Shown here piece by piece: positions 45,966 through 54,146 of a DNA stretch of 64,000 nt. The DNA is taken from positions 211,607 to 275,606 of the forward strand of contig NZ_JACSNR010000002.1 of the NCBI RefSeq assembly GCF_016901815.1, written 5' to 3'. The DNA comes from Hydrogenoanaerobacterium saccharovorans. Its GTDB lineage: Bacteria; Bacillota; Clostridia; Oscillospirales; Ruminococcaceae. Positions within the stretch are counted from its first letter, which is position 1. Each line of letters starts with the position of its first letter. Under the pieces are notes generated by a model, which saw only the letters and a program-made list of their open reading frames with translations, searched no databases and was not told the origin of the DNA. The position numbers were made by a program, and so were the translations under genes.

Positions 45966-47648
45966 ATGACAGCAAATCGGATCGCAGACGCTCAGAAGCA
46001 GCTCGATACCCTGATCCGCGCCGCCTATGCCAAGGCGTTCCCGGGCAAGGAGATGCGGGACTTCATCATTGAGATCCCCAAGGATACCTCCCACGGAGAT
46101 TTTGCCTCCAATGCCGCCATGGTCAACGCCAAAAATGCCGGCAAGGCTCCCCGGGACATTGCCGCCGCCCTGCTGGAGGCCATGGACTTCACCGGCAGCT
46201 ACTTTGTTGCCGCTGAAACTGCCGGCCCCGGCTTTATGAACTTCCGCCTGGGTCAGAACTGGTTCTCGGACTCTGTACAGAGTGTCCTGGACTGCGGCGC
46301 TGACTACGGCCGTTCGGATTACGGCCACGGCGAAAAGGTGATGGTGGAGTTCGTTTCCGCCAACCCCACCGGCCCGATGCACATGGGCAATGCCCGCGGC
46401 GGCGCCATCGGTGACTGCCTGGCTTCGGCTCTGGACTTTGCAGGCTATGAGGTCTGCCGGGAGTTCTACATCAACGACGCCGGCAATCAGATCGTCAAGT
46501 TCGGCAAGTCGCTGGAAGCCCGCTACCTGCAGCTCTACCTGGGCGAGGACGCTGTGGAGTTCCCCGAGGACGGCTATCAGGGCGAGGACATCAAGGTCCG
46601 TGCCAAGGAATTTGCCGACCTGCATGGCGACAAGTATGTGAACGCCCCGTCTGAGGAGCGCACCCAGGCTCTCATCGACTATGCCCTGCCCGCCAATGTG
46701 GAAGGCCTGCGCCGGGACCTGGAGAAGTACCGCATCCAGTATGATGTATGGTTCTCGGAGAAGAGCCTGCATGAGAGCGGCGCTGTCATGGATGTGGTAA
46801 AGCTGCTCTCCGACCGTGGCATGACCTATGAGAAGGACGGCGCTGTCTGGTACAAGGCCACCGAGTTCGGCGCAGAAAAGGACGAGGTCCTGGTGCGTGC
46901 CAACGGCATTCCCACCTACTTCACCGCCGATATTGCCTACCATTACAACAAGTTCGCTGTCCGTGGCTTTGACCGTGTCATCGATGTCTGGGGCGCTGAC
47001 CACCATGGTCATGTGGCCCGTATGAAGGGTTCGATGGATGCCATCGGTCTGGACGGCAGCAAGCTGGATGTGGTACTGATGCAGCTGGTACGCCTGATGA
47101 AGGACGGTCAGCCCTTCAAGATGAGCAAGCGGACCGGCAAGGCCATCACCCTCACCGACCTGCTGGAGGAGATTCCCATCGATGCCGCCCGCTTCTTCTT
47201 CAATATGCGGGAACCCAACTCCACCCTGGACTTCGACCTCGACCTGGCTGTGGAAGAGACCAGCCAGAACCCGGTTTACTATGTTCAGTATGCCCACGCC
47301 CGGATCTGCAGCATTCTCAAGAACCTGGCTGCCGAGGGAATTTCGCCCCGTCCGGTCACTGCCGCTGAACTGGATCTGCTCACCACCAGCGAGGAAAAGG
47401 AACTGATCCGCAAGCTGGCTACCCTGCCTGAGGAGATCATCGGCGCTGCCAAGAACTATGACCCCGCCCGTCTGACCCACTATGTCATCGACACCGCTAC
47501 CCTCTTCCACAAGTTCTACAACGCCTGCCGTGTCAAGGGCGAGGAAGAGCCGCTGATGCAGGCCCGTCTGGCCCTGTGCATGGCTACCCGCATTGTCATC
47601 GAAAATGTTCTGGGACTGCTGAAGATCACTGCCCCGGAATCCATGTAA
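45966..47648 (+). CDS. argS: Arginyl-tRNA synthetase
   Basis: 560 residues, class Ia. HIGH-type motif HMGNARGGAIGD after NPTGPM near 139-153, KMSKRTGKA near 383-391, and C-terminal anticodon domain. Starts directly after the ywiB stop, so translation is coupled. Confidence 0.97.
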   Translation: MTANRIADAQKQLDTLIRAAYAKAFPGKEMRDFIIEIPKDTSHGDFASNAAMVNAKNAGKAPRDIAAALLEAMDFTGSYFVAAETAGPGFMNFRLGQNWFSDSVQSVLDCGADYGRSDYGHGEKVMVEFVSANPTGPMHMGNARGGAIGDCLASALDFAGYEVCREFYINDAGNQIVKFGKSLEARYLQLYLGEDAVEFPEDGYQGEDIKVRAKEFADLHGDKYVNAPSEERTQALIDYALPANVEGLRRDLEKYRIQYDVWFSEKSLHESGAVMDVVKLLSDRGMTYEKDGAVWYKATEFGAEKDEVLVRANGIPTYFTADIAYHYNKFAVRGFDRVIDVWGADHHGHVARMKGSMDAIGLDGSKLDVVLMQLVRLMKDGQPFKMSKRTGKAITLTDLLEEIPIDAARFFFNMREPNSTLDFDLDLAVEETSQNPVYYVQYAHARICSILKNLAAEGISPRPVTAAELDLLTTSEEKELIRKLATLPEEIIGAAKNYDPARLTHYVIDTATLFHKFYNACRVKGEEEPLMQARLALCMATRIVIENVLGLLKITAPESM

Positions 47649-47684
47649 ACCCACTGTTTCTGTCTTACGGAAAGGACTGTGATT

Positions 47685-48737
47685 ATGAAGGATTATCCCC
47701 CTTTGCCGGACGGACTCCCACGGGTCCTGAGTGCTTCTTCTGCCCTCACCGCCTGTCCCGATTCGGTCTGCCCGGTACTGGATGCCCCGGAACTGGAAGA
47801 GCTGAACGGCTCACCCGACCGCTGGATCGCCGGACGGCTCCGCCGCCTGCCCCTCCGCAATGAGGACAACGAACCCCGGCGCATCCGGGATCTCTCTGCC
47901 GGCTATGCGGAGCAGGGCTTTGAGCTCCGCCGTCTGGGTGCCCGCCTGCTGCTGGCAGACGGTGTCACCTCGGTTGCCGAAGCCCGCGCCGCCGTTCTGG
48001 GCGGACGGCAGACCGGCCTGCCGGTGATGATCTGTGTGGAGCTGGACGACGAGGGCGAAACCCCCGAGGGCGTTCCCTTTGCTTCGATCCTGGCGTCGGT
48101 TCAGCATCTGGGCGTAGCTGCTGTGGGCTTCCGGTGCAGCGGTGACCGCATCGATACCCTGAGCATTCTCGGACAGCATGCCGCCTTTGCGGCAGTGCCG
48201 CTGATGCCGGTGCTCCGTTCCCGGGGCCGCAGCCCGGAGGAGATCCAGGTGCATGCCATGCAGGCTCTGCGGGCCGGCGGAGATCTGTTCCTGCTGGGCA
48301 ACAGCATTGACGATGCCCAACTTGCCGCCGCCGAAGAAGCCCTGGCGGACTTCCGTCCCACCGACCGGGTCATCGAACAGGACCGGGAAACACTGTTCAT
48401 GGCCTGTGAGGCGGAGGCCTTCTATCTCCAGCCGGACGGGCTCTCCTTCTGTGAGCCGATCCCCTGTCAGTACGACATGGGCGCGGATATTCTGGAGGCG
48501 GAGGCCCAGGGCTGTGATGTGCTGAAGGTCTATGTGGACTCCCCGGAGGACGCTGAGAACTTTGCGGAAAATTCCCACATGATCCGTCTGCCGGTGTGCA
48601 TCTCCTCCCATCACGAAGTGGCGTTGGAGATGGCCCTGATGGAATACAACGGACGGGCCTTTGTGGATCTCCAGTCGGAACTGACCGACTCGGAACTCTA
48701 TACCCTGGCAAAGGGCTACGGAGCCGTCGTAGTCTGA
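47685..48737 (+). CDS. Decayed homocysteine-methyltransferase/MetH-like protein
   Basis: 350 residues. Residues 70-245 follow the homocysteine S-methyltransferase domain of MetH (LGARLLLADGVTSVAEARAA, QTGLPVMICVELDDEGETPE, VGFRCSGD), and the end (GRAFVDLQSELTDSELYTLA, KGYGAVVV) follows the pterin-domain start. The zinc-binding GGCCGTTP motif is replaced by LLGNSIDD; a possible GxNC Cys is left as FRCS. There is no cobalamin domain. So catalysis as a methionine synthase is unlikely; function unknown. ATG 47685 after AAAGGA; last gene of the ddl operon. Confidence 0.65.
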   Translation: MKDYPPLPDGLPRVLSASSALTACPDSVCPVLDAPELEELNGSPDRWIAGRLRRLPLRNEDNEPRRIRDLSAGYAEQGFELRRLGARLLLADGVTSVAEARAAVLGGRQTGLPVMICVELDDEGETPEGVPFASILASVQHLGVAAVGFRCSGDRIDTLSILGQHAAFAAVPLMPVLRSRGRSPEEIQVHAMQALRAGGDLFLLGNSIDDAQLAAAEEALADFRPTDRVIEQDRETLFMACEAEAFYLQPDGLSFCEPIPCQYDMGADILEAEAQGCDVLKVYVDSPEDAENFAENSHMIRLPVCISSHHEVALEMALMEYNGRAFVDLQSELTDSELYTLAKGYGAVVV

Positions 48738-48746
48738 TTCTTCCAG

Positions 48747-48778
48747 ACGACACTGTCTTTGAGGCAGTGTCGTTTTTT
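48747..48778 (+). terminator. Terminator of the ddl operon
   Basis: ACGACACTG ... CAGTGTCGT then TTTTT. Confidence 0.9.
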
Positions 48779-48842
48779 CATGCCCGGATTTTCTCTTTTC
48801 CGCCTTTATTTTCCTTTCCTGTAAAATATATTCTAAATCTTC

Positions 48843-48871
48843 TTGTATTTCGTTCACAATTTTATTATAAT
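48843..48871 (+). promoter_or_regulatory. Promoter of the FapA/CheX/CheY cassette
   Basis: TTGTAT (48843-48848), 17 nt, TATAAT (48866-48871); a second TATAAT (48877-48882) follows, in A/T-rich DNA. Confidence 0.65.
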
Positions 48872-48946
48872 TATCCTATAATAACCCATAATAAAATGTG
48901 ATTTTCTATGTTATTTGCTGTATCATGGAAAGGACTGAAACATTGA

Positions 48947-50635
48947 GTGAACATGTGGGAGACTTTATTTACCAAGAAACAGGAGGGTGCTGACCTGCCG
49001 GATGCCGGAATGGATCAGCCGAAATCCCCGGATACGGACCCTGTTCCATCTGCTCCTGCTTTCAGCATCGCAGTTACGCCGAAGTGCGCCCAGTTCTCAA
49101 AGCTCTACAAGCTCGCGAACCCGGAAAAGAGCCAGTCGGTGATCCTGCTCACCAGCTCGGCTCCAAACCGGGAAGCCCTTGCTGCTGACGCGGATAAAAT
49201 CCGGGCACAGCTCGAATTCTTTGCCAATGCGAGAATGCAGCGGTTAGCCAGACTCCAGGAATCCAGGTCCGCCAGGAATCTGGATGAAGATGTCTTTGTC
49301 TACATAACCGAGGATCAGATGCTTACCTTCTTCCTGCTGGTTCCGCCCATCGGGAACGGCAAGACCCTGTCCGGCTCGAAAATCCTCCAGATTCTCATCG
49401 ACCATGGGGTGAGCTATGGTCTGGACTTTCATTTCATCTATACCCTGCCGGAGCGGGAGAACCGGTATTTCCGCTTCTATCTGGGCGCCAGCGGCACCAT
49501 GCCCGAGGACGGAAGGGACGGCTATATCGTAGAGCTGTACCAGCGTGAGCTCTATGCCTCCCTGGAACAGACCGAACTGAGCCATGTGGACTATGCACAG
49601 CTCAGCCTGAGCAAGAAGATCCAGAAAAACGGCGTGATCTGTGAGATCGTACCGCCCACAGCCGGGCGCTCGGGCATCACAGTGAAGCGGAACCTTCTGC
49701 TCCCTCCGCCCCGGGACGGACGCCCGGCGGCGATTCCCATGGGGCGCAACACCTGCCTTTCGGAGGACGGACGGTACCTCATTGCGCAGAAGGATGGCAA
49801 TGTGGCCTATGCCGGCAACAGCTTCCAGGTAAAGCCGATCCTGGAGATCCGGCACGGGATTGAACCCGGCGACCAGCAGGACATCAAATTCCTGGGGGAC
49901 ATCCATATCCATGGCGATGTCTGTCCGGGGGTTTCCATCCGGGCCACCGGTTCGGTGCAGATCGACGGCGTTGCCCAGGACTGCACCATTGAAGCCGGCG
50001 AGAGCGTCATCGTCCTGGACGGCATCCAGGGCCAGTACAGCACCACCATCCGGGCACACAAGAGCGTCTATGCCGGGTATCTGGAGCACTGCACCGTCTA
50101 TGCCCGGGAATCGGTACAGGCCAGCTGCATTGTGGACTGTCATGTCTACTGCAATGGCCCGGTCACAGCCCGCACCGGTCTTGGAGCCATCGTTTCCGGC
50201 TCCATCCAGAGTGCCAAGGGGGTTTCCTCCAAGGTGATCGGTTCCAAGGCAGCTGTCCGGACTGAGATCATCATCGGCGGATGCCCGTATGACGCCTTCG
50301 ACCGGGAGGAGATCTCGGCAGAGCTGGAAAGCATCAACAAGAATATCAGACGACTTGCAGAGTGTCCGGAAACGCCGGAAACCAAGACAGCGCTGTCCAA
50401 ACTGCGTCTGAACCAGTATGTAGTTCAGATGAAGCTGAATAAGCTCGAAAAGGAAGCCCAGTCCCAGCGGCTGCCTTTGGATGTCAAGGATGCCTGTCCT
50501 CTGAGATGCAGCCGGATTCATCCGGGGGTATGCATCACCATCGGAAACCAGTCCATCGAAATGGATACCGAAAAGACAGACTGTGCAATCAGTATCAATG
50601 CGGAAGGGGCGCTCTGTTATGTTGAATCCAGGTAA
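48947..50635 (+). CDS. FapA (DUF342) polymer-like beta-helix protein
   Basis: 562 residues. Central DUF342/FapA region about 300-460 with beta-helix repeats IKFLGDIHIHGDV, CPGVSIRATGSVQIDG, CTIEAGESVIVLDG, ending in a coiled C-terminus about 455-520. Named for flagellar assembly protein A, but many members are in non-motile species and seem to act at membranes or poles. No signal peptide. GTG start at 48947 with AAAGGA. First gene of a cassette with CheX-like and CheY-like proteins. Confidence 0.83.
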   Translation: MNMWETLFTKKQEGADLPDAGMDQPKSPDTDPVPSAPAFSIAVTPKCAQFSKLYKLANPEKSQSVILLTSSAPNREALAADADKIRAQLEFFANARMQRLARLQESRSARNLDEDVFVYITEDQMLTFFLLVPPIGNGKTLSGSKILQILIDHGVSYGLDFHFIYTLPERENRYFRFYLGASGTMPEDGRDGYIVELYQRELYASLEQTELSHVDYAQLSLSKKIQKNGVICEIVPPTAGRSGITVKRNLLLPPPRDGRPAAIPMGRNTCLSEDGRYLIAQKDGNVAYAGNSFQVKPILEIRHGIEPGDQQDIKFLGDIHIHGDVCPGVSIRATGSVQIDGVAQDCTIEAGESVIVLDGIQGQYSTTIRAHKSVYAGYLEHCTVYARESVQASCIVDCHVYCNGPVTARTGLGAIVSGSIQSAKGVSSKVIGSKAAVRTEIIIGGCPYDAFDREEISAELESINKNIRRLAECPETPETKTALSKLRLNQYVVQMKLNKLEKEAQSQRLPLDVKDACPLRCSRIHPGVCITIGNQSIEMDTEKTDCAISINAEGALCYVESR

Positions 50636-50647
50636 AGGGGGATTTTT

Positions 50648-51181
50648 GTGGACTCCTTGACACATGAGGAAATACTGGAAGTGCTCAACTGCATTCTCTT
50701 CCATACAACTGAAAAAATGGCCGGAATGCACATCCGCAGCCATCCGCATGATCTCTCGGACGACCTCTGCTGTGTCAGCGCCAGATTCGAGGGGAGCTGT
50801 GAGCTGACCCTTGCGCTCTATGCGGACCGGTTGTTTTTCCGGCACCTGGCCCAGGAGATTTTCCAGGACCCCAATATCACCGAAGATGATATATCTGAAG
50901 CCGCCAGAGAATACCTGAATGTGATCTGCGGCAGACTGGTGGGAAAGGTATCCAAACTGATCCACCGGCCCACCACTTTCCGGTCCCCGGTCTATAACGG
51001 GGACTACTGTGTGCTGGACAGCGAGCTGGAATGCTTCTGCAAGTCCCAGTACATCAACGAGGACAATGAAGGCCTGATGCTGGTTCTGACATTGTCGCCC
51101 GTCAACAACGAACGGCACCACAATACCAAATGCAAACTGGATCATTTGGAGAATATCAATAACCTTAAAGGAGCAGTGTAA
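50648..51181 (+). CDS. CheX-like phosphatase-fold protein
   Basis: 177 residues matching the CheX/CheC family fold. The catalytic ExxN motif is present as Glu88-Tyr-Leu-Asn91 in AAREYLNVICGRLVGK. CheX removes phosphate from CheY-P. GTG start 50648 after AAAGGGGG, 12 nt after fapA; the CheY-like gene follows after 1 nt. No flagellar or receptor genes are near. Confidence 0.8.
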   Translation: MDSLTHEEILEVLNCILFHTTEKMAGMHIRSHPHDLSDDLCCVSARFEGSCELTLALYADRLFFRHLAQEIFQDPNITEDDISEAAREYLNVICGRLVGKVSKLIHRPTTFRSPVYNGDYCVLDSELECFCKSQYINEDNEGLMLVLTLSPVNNERHHNTKCKLDHLENINNLKGAV

Positions 51182-51182
51182 A

Positions 51183-51548
51183 ATGGCTAAAAAGATTATG
51201 GTTGTAGACGATTCCAAGGTAGCACAGCTGCAGCTGCAGCGCATCCTGTCGGATTCTCCCTATGAAGTTATCTCCTGCTGTCAGAACGGAGAGGACGCTG
51301 TGGAGCAGTATCGGGTCCTGAAGCCGGATCTGATCACAATGGATATTCTCATGCCGGGTCTGGACGGTCTGGAAGCTGCCCGCAAAATCCTGGAGGAAGA
51401 TCCCGATGCCAAGATTCTGATGATTTCTTCCCTGGCCTATGATGAGACCATTGAAGAGTCCAGGAACCTCAGCGCTAAGGGCTTCCTATATAAGCCCTTC
51501 GAAGCAGAGGATGTGCTGCAGGCTCTGGATAAGATCTTCGCTGAATAA
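51183..51548 (+). CDS. Single-domain CheY-like response regulator
   Basis: 121 residues, one receiver domain, no output domain. Asp9-Asp10 pocket, Asp54 acceptor in ITMDILMPGLDG, Ser-Ser in MISSLAYD, and Lys in LYKPFEAE. Probably phosphorylated by a distant kinase and dephosphorylated by the CheX-like partner. AAAGGAG ribosome site at the end of cheX. Confidence 0.92.
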   Translation: MAKKIMVVDDSKVAQLQLQRILSDSPYEVISCCQNGEDAVEQYRVLKPDLITMDILMPGLDGLEAARKILEEDPDAKILMISSLAYDETIEESRNLSAKGFLYKPFEAEDVLQALDKIFAE

Positions 51549-51550
51549 CA

Positions 51551-51584
51551 AAAAGGCGCACAGGAAAAATCTGTGCGCTTTTTT
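51551..51584 (+). terminator. Terminator of the FapA/CheX/CheY cassette
   Basis: AAAGGCGCACAG ... CTGTGCGCTTTTTT. Confidence 0.92.
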
Positions 51585-51585
51585 C

Positions 51586-51614
51586 TTGACATCTCCCGCG
51601 GGCTGATATATAGT
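51586..51614 (+). promoter_or_regulatory. Promoter of the ribbon-helix-helix gene
   Basis: TTGACA (51586-51591), 17 nt, TATAGT (51609-51614), with the -10 inside the large operator. Confidence 0.82.
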
Positions 51615-51646
51615 AAATATGTAGTATACTATATATTTACTATATA
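51607..51646 (+). promoter_or_regulatory. 40-bp palindromic operator
   Basis: 14-bp arms 51607-51620 and 51633-51646 around a central TAGTATACTA; 19 of 20 pairs match. TAGTA half-sites at 51611 and 51622 and TACTA at 51627 and 51638 are spaced by 11 bp, one helix turn. It covers the -10 and stops just before the ribosome site. Confidence 0.88.
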
Positions 51647-51660
51647 ATGGAGGTGCCGGA

Positions 51661-51942
51661 ATGAAACAGTCAAATCCCCGCAGACAGGTCAGCTTCAACA
51701 TCGAGGAGGAACTCTATAACGAGTTCAAGAGGCGGATGCTGGACGATCACACCACCCCCACCGCCTACCTGACCCGGTGCATCCGGGAACGGGTGGAACG
51801 GGAAACAGTGCAGTTCCAGGTGGACAGCCGTCTGTACCGGCAGTTCACTGAGCTGGCTCGGTCCCGGAATGCCGAGCCGGAGGAACTGCTGCTGGACTGT
51901 ATCCGCTGGACGGTGGAAGAAGCCGGGAAGGAGGAAGCGTGA
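51661..51942 (+). CDS. Tandem ribbon-helix-helix DNA-binding protein
   Basis: 93 residues with two RHH-like units in one chain: RQVSFNIEEELYNEFKRRML with TAYLTRCIRERV (about 8-47), and VQFQVDSRLYRQFTELARSR with PEELLLDCIRWTV (about 50-88). One chain could thus fold as a built-in dimer. The 40-bp operator over its own promoter makes self-repression very likely. GGAGGTG ribosome site. Coupled to the zinc-ribbon gene by an ATGA-like overlap. Not obviously a toxin-antitoxin pair, as the second gene has no toxin features. Confidence 0.82.
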   Translation: MKQSNPRRQVSFNIEEELYNEFKRRMLDDHTTPTAYLTRCIRERVERETVQFQVDSRLYRQFTELARSRNAEPEELLLDCIRWTVEEAGKEEA

Positions 51943-52238
51943 TGGAGCTGATCTGTCCCCACTGCGGCAGGGACCGCCTGTGGTATGACCCGTACACCGG
52001 GAATTTCGACTGCACGACCTGCGGGACTCCCATCCTGCCGGAGGAACTGACCTGCCCGCTCTGCGGCAAAGTCGGCTCACTCCGGGCTGAGGACGGAATC
52101 CTCTGCTGCGGCAGCTGCGGCGAAGTCCTGTACGACCTCTGCCTGGAGGAAACAGCCCTGGACTACTATTATGATGAGATCCTCGGCGGCTATGATGGAG
52201 AATCCGCCGGCGAGGTCTGGGACGGAATGGACGATTAG
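51942..52238 (+). CDS. Zinc-ribbon protein, unknown
   Basis: 98 residues. Four CxxC pairs in order (CPHC, CTTC, CPLC, CGSC) in the first 62 residues make two zinc ribbons; the tail is acidic (DYYYDEILGGYDGES ... WDGMDD). ATG 51942 overlaps the stop of the RHH gene by one base. Zinc ribbons of this type often contact nucleic acids or translation factors; this one is unassigned. Confidence 0.78.
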   Translation: MELICPHCGRDRLWYDPYTGNFDCTTCGTPILPEELTCPLCGKVGSLRAEDGILCCGSCGEVLYDLCLEETALDYYYDEILGGYDGESAGEVWDGMDD

Positions 52239-52343
52239 CAGAAACAGCGGGACAGACCAATGCCCTTCCACGCTCTTGACGGTGCGCGGCGCACATGCTC
52301 TGGCGTTATCAGGTTCACCTGTTATATGCTGGTGAATCATGGT

Positions 52344-52372
52344 TTGCTTTTCCGGGTCGGAAATGTTACAAT
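52344..52372 (+). promoter_or_regulatory. Promoter of the carboxypeptidase gene
   Basis: TTGCTT (52344-52349), 17 nt, TACAAT (52367-52372). A dyad TTCACC ... GGTGAA (52313-52335) lies just upstream. Confidence 0.65.
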
Positions 52373-52422
52373 GAAACGCACATCGATCCTATCCTCCATT
52401 CCACAGAAAGAAGGATTCCCTC

Positions 52423-53349
52423 ATGAAGCATCGTTCACGCCGCCGCCATCCTGTTCGTCTGGCTCTGTTTCTTCTGATCCCCCTTGCTGCTGTCGGTATT
52501 GCCGCAGCGGTCTGGTTTGAAAATCACACTTCCCTGCAGAATGTCTACGATGGCAAATCTCTGATTCTGGTGGATCGCTCGGATGACAGTATTTTCATCT
52601 CCAAGCGTGAAACGGATACCCGGGTGCCTGCCAGCCTGGCGAAGCTGTTTGTACTGGAATACGCCTGCGGACTGGCTGACCGGGACGCCATCGTTCCTGC
52701 CGATCCCCAGGCGATTGCCATGACCAAGCCGGGCTCTTCGGTTGCCGGCATTACAGAACAGGAATACTATCTTCACAATCTGTATGCAGCCATGCTGGTG
52801 CCCTCCGGAAATGACGCAGCCTATGTGGTGGCTGACTACTGCGGCGGGCTTCTGGACCCCCAGGCTTCCACAGCCGGGGAACGGGTCAACGCCTTTATGA
52901 CAGGGCTCAACCAGCATATTGCCGAGATCGGCTGCACAGACACCGTCCTCTATGATCCAAGCGGATTTGATCTGGACGCCCGCACCACTGTACTGGATCT
53001 GAAAACTGTGGTGGACCGCCTGCTGGAAAACAGCTGGTTCCGGGACATTGTGTGCCAGAGCAGCTATACGGCGATCCTTCCGGACGGCAGTACCCAGACC
53101 TGGAAAAACACCAATACATTTCTGGACCCTGAGTCGGAATACTACAATGAAAATGTAATCGGCATCAAAACCGGGTCCCTGTCTGATGACTACAATCTGG
53201 TGGTGCTGTACCGGCAGCATGGCAAGGAATTTCTGATCTGCAGCCTTGGTTCTTCCACAACCTCCTCCCGCTATGACGATGTTTCGGTGATCCTCAAAAC
53301 CATCGATGAATCCAACTATTTGTCCGGCTCCGGGACAACCGGCAGCTGA
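52423..53349 (+). CDS. Serine-type D-alanyl-D-alanine carboxypeptidase (S11 family)
   Basis: 308 residues. Basic N-terminus, membrane anchor 11-31 (VRLALFLLIPLAAVGIAAA), then an extracellular penicillin-binding domain: Ser71-x-x-Lys74 (SLAK), Ser128-Gly-Asn130, and Lys249-Thr-Gly251. Trims the terminal D-Ala of peptidoglycan stem peptides. It is shorter than PBP5 and lacks the C-terminal anchor domain; the anchor is N-terminal instead. Confidence 0.92.
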   Translation: MKHRSRRRHPVRLALFLLIPLAAVGIAAAVWFENHTSLQNVYDGKSLILVDRSDDSIFISKRETDTRVPASLAKLFVLEYACGLADRDAIVPADPQAIAMTKPGSSVAGITEQEYYLHNLYAAMLVPSGNDAAYVVADYCGGLLDPQASTAGERVNAFMTGLNQHIAEIGCTDTVLYDPSGFDLDARTTVLDLKTVVDRLLENSWFRDIVCQSSYTAILPDGSTQTWKNTNTFLDPESEYYNENVIGIKTGSLSDDYNLVVLYRQHGKEFLICSLGSSTTSSRYDDVSVILKTIDESNYLSGSGTTGS

Positions 53350-53360
53350 CTTTCCAAATC

Positions 53361-53399
53361 AAAAAGCGAGCCTCCCCGTACAGGGAGGCTCGCTTTTTG
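53361..53399. terminator. Bidirectional terminator between the carboxypeptidase gene and pflA
   Basis: AAAAAGCGAGCCTCCC ... GGGAGGCTCGCTTTTT, 16 bp perfect. Confidence 0.95.
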
Positions 53400-53408
53400 C
53401 ATTTTATG

Positions 53409-54125
53409 TTATTGGGCAGAGGGGAGCTTTACCAGCTTCTGCAGCCGCTCCACCGTTGCCGACCTGGTATCCGGGTAGGTTCCGAACCGGAACTCGATTC
53501 CCAGCTTTTCATACTTCTGACGGCACATGGTGTGGAAAGGCAGCAGCTCCACCCGGGTGATGTTGTCATAGGGAGCGATGAGCTCGTTGAGCCGGGCGAC
53601 ATTCTCCTCGGTATCGTTGAAGCCCTCCACAATGACCTGCCGAATCCATGTAGGGATCTTCCGGCGATGAAGCTCCCGGAGAAAGTCCATGGTCTGGCGG
53701 AGGCTGCCGCCGGTGTATTCCCGGTAGTCCTCCTCGGTGGTCATCTTGATGTCCAGCAGAACTGTATCGGTTTCGTCCAGCAGGGCCATCACCCGTTCGT
53801 CCAGCACACACCCGCTGGTATCCAGACAGGTGTTGATGCCGTCGGCATGGCAGAGCCGGAACAGCTCAGTGACAAACTCCGGCTGCATCAGGGCTTCGCC
53901 GCCGGATACGGTCACGCCGCCTGTTTCACCGAAGTAGGTCTTGTACCGGCGGATCTTCCGGAACAGCTCTTCGGCCTCCATCTCGGTGCCGGCATTCATG
54001 GCCCAGGCATCGGGATTATGGCAGTAGGCACACCGCAGCGGACACCCCTGCAGGAACACCACGAACCGGATGCCCGGTCCGTCCACCGAGCCAAAGCTCT
54101 CCAGTGAGTGTACTCTTCCGGTCAT
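53409..54125 (-). CDS. pflA: Pyruvate formate-lyase activating enzyme
   Basis: 238 residues, radical SAM. CxxxCxxC is CPLRCAYC near 28-35, preceded by SVDGPGIRFVVFLQG, and followed by GGVTVSGGEALMQPEF. Uses a 4Fe-4S cluster and S-adenosylmethionine to place the glycyl radical on PflB. Lies 21 nt after pflB, same operon. Confidence 0.96.
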   Translation of the reverse strand: MTGRVHSLESFGSVDGPGIRFVVFLQGCPLRCAYCHNPDAWAMNAGTEMEAEELFRKIRRYKTYFGETGGVTVSGGEALMQPEFVTELFRLCHADGINTCLDTSGCVLDERVMALLDETDTVLLDIKMTTEEDYREYTGGSLRQTMDFLRELHRRKIPTWIRQVIVEGFNDTEENVARLNELIAPYDNITRVELLPFHTMCRQKYEKLGIEFRFGTYPDTRSATVERLQKLVKLPSAQ

Positions 54126-54146
54126 AGGCGGTTTCGCTCCTTTGTG

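Noticed and set aside
51661..52238. Toxin-antitoxin system
   Set aside because: RHH plus small partner fits the layout, but the zinc-ribbon partner has no toxin motif and the order and size give no further support.
52239..52340. Small structured RNA upstream of the carboxypeptidase gene
   Set aside because: Some short dyads are present (GTGCGC/GCGCAC, TTCACC/GGTGAA), but no known RNA family pattern and no terminator.
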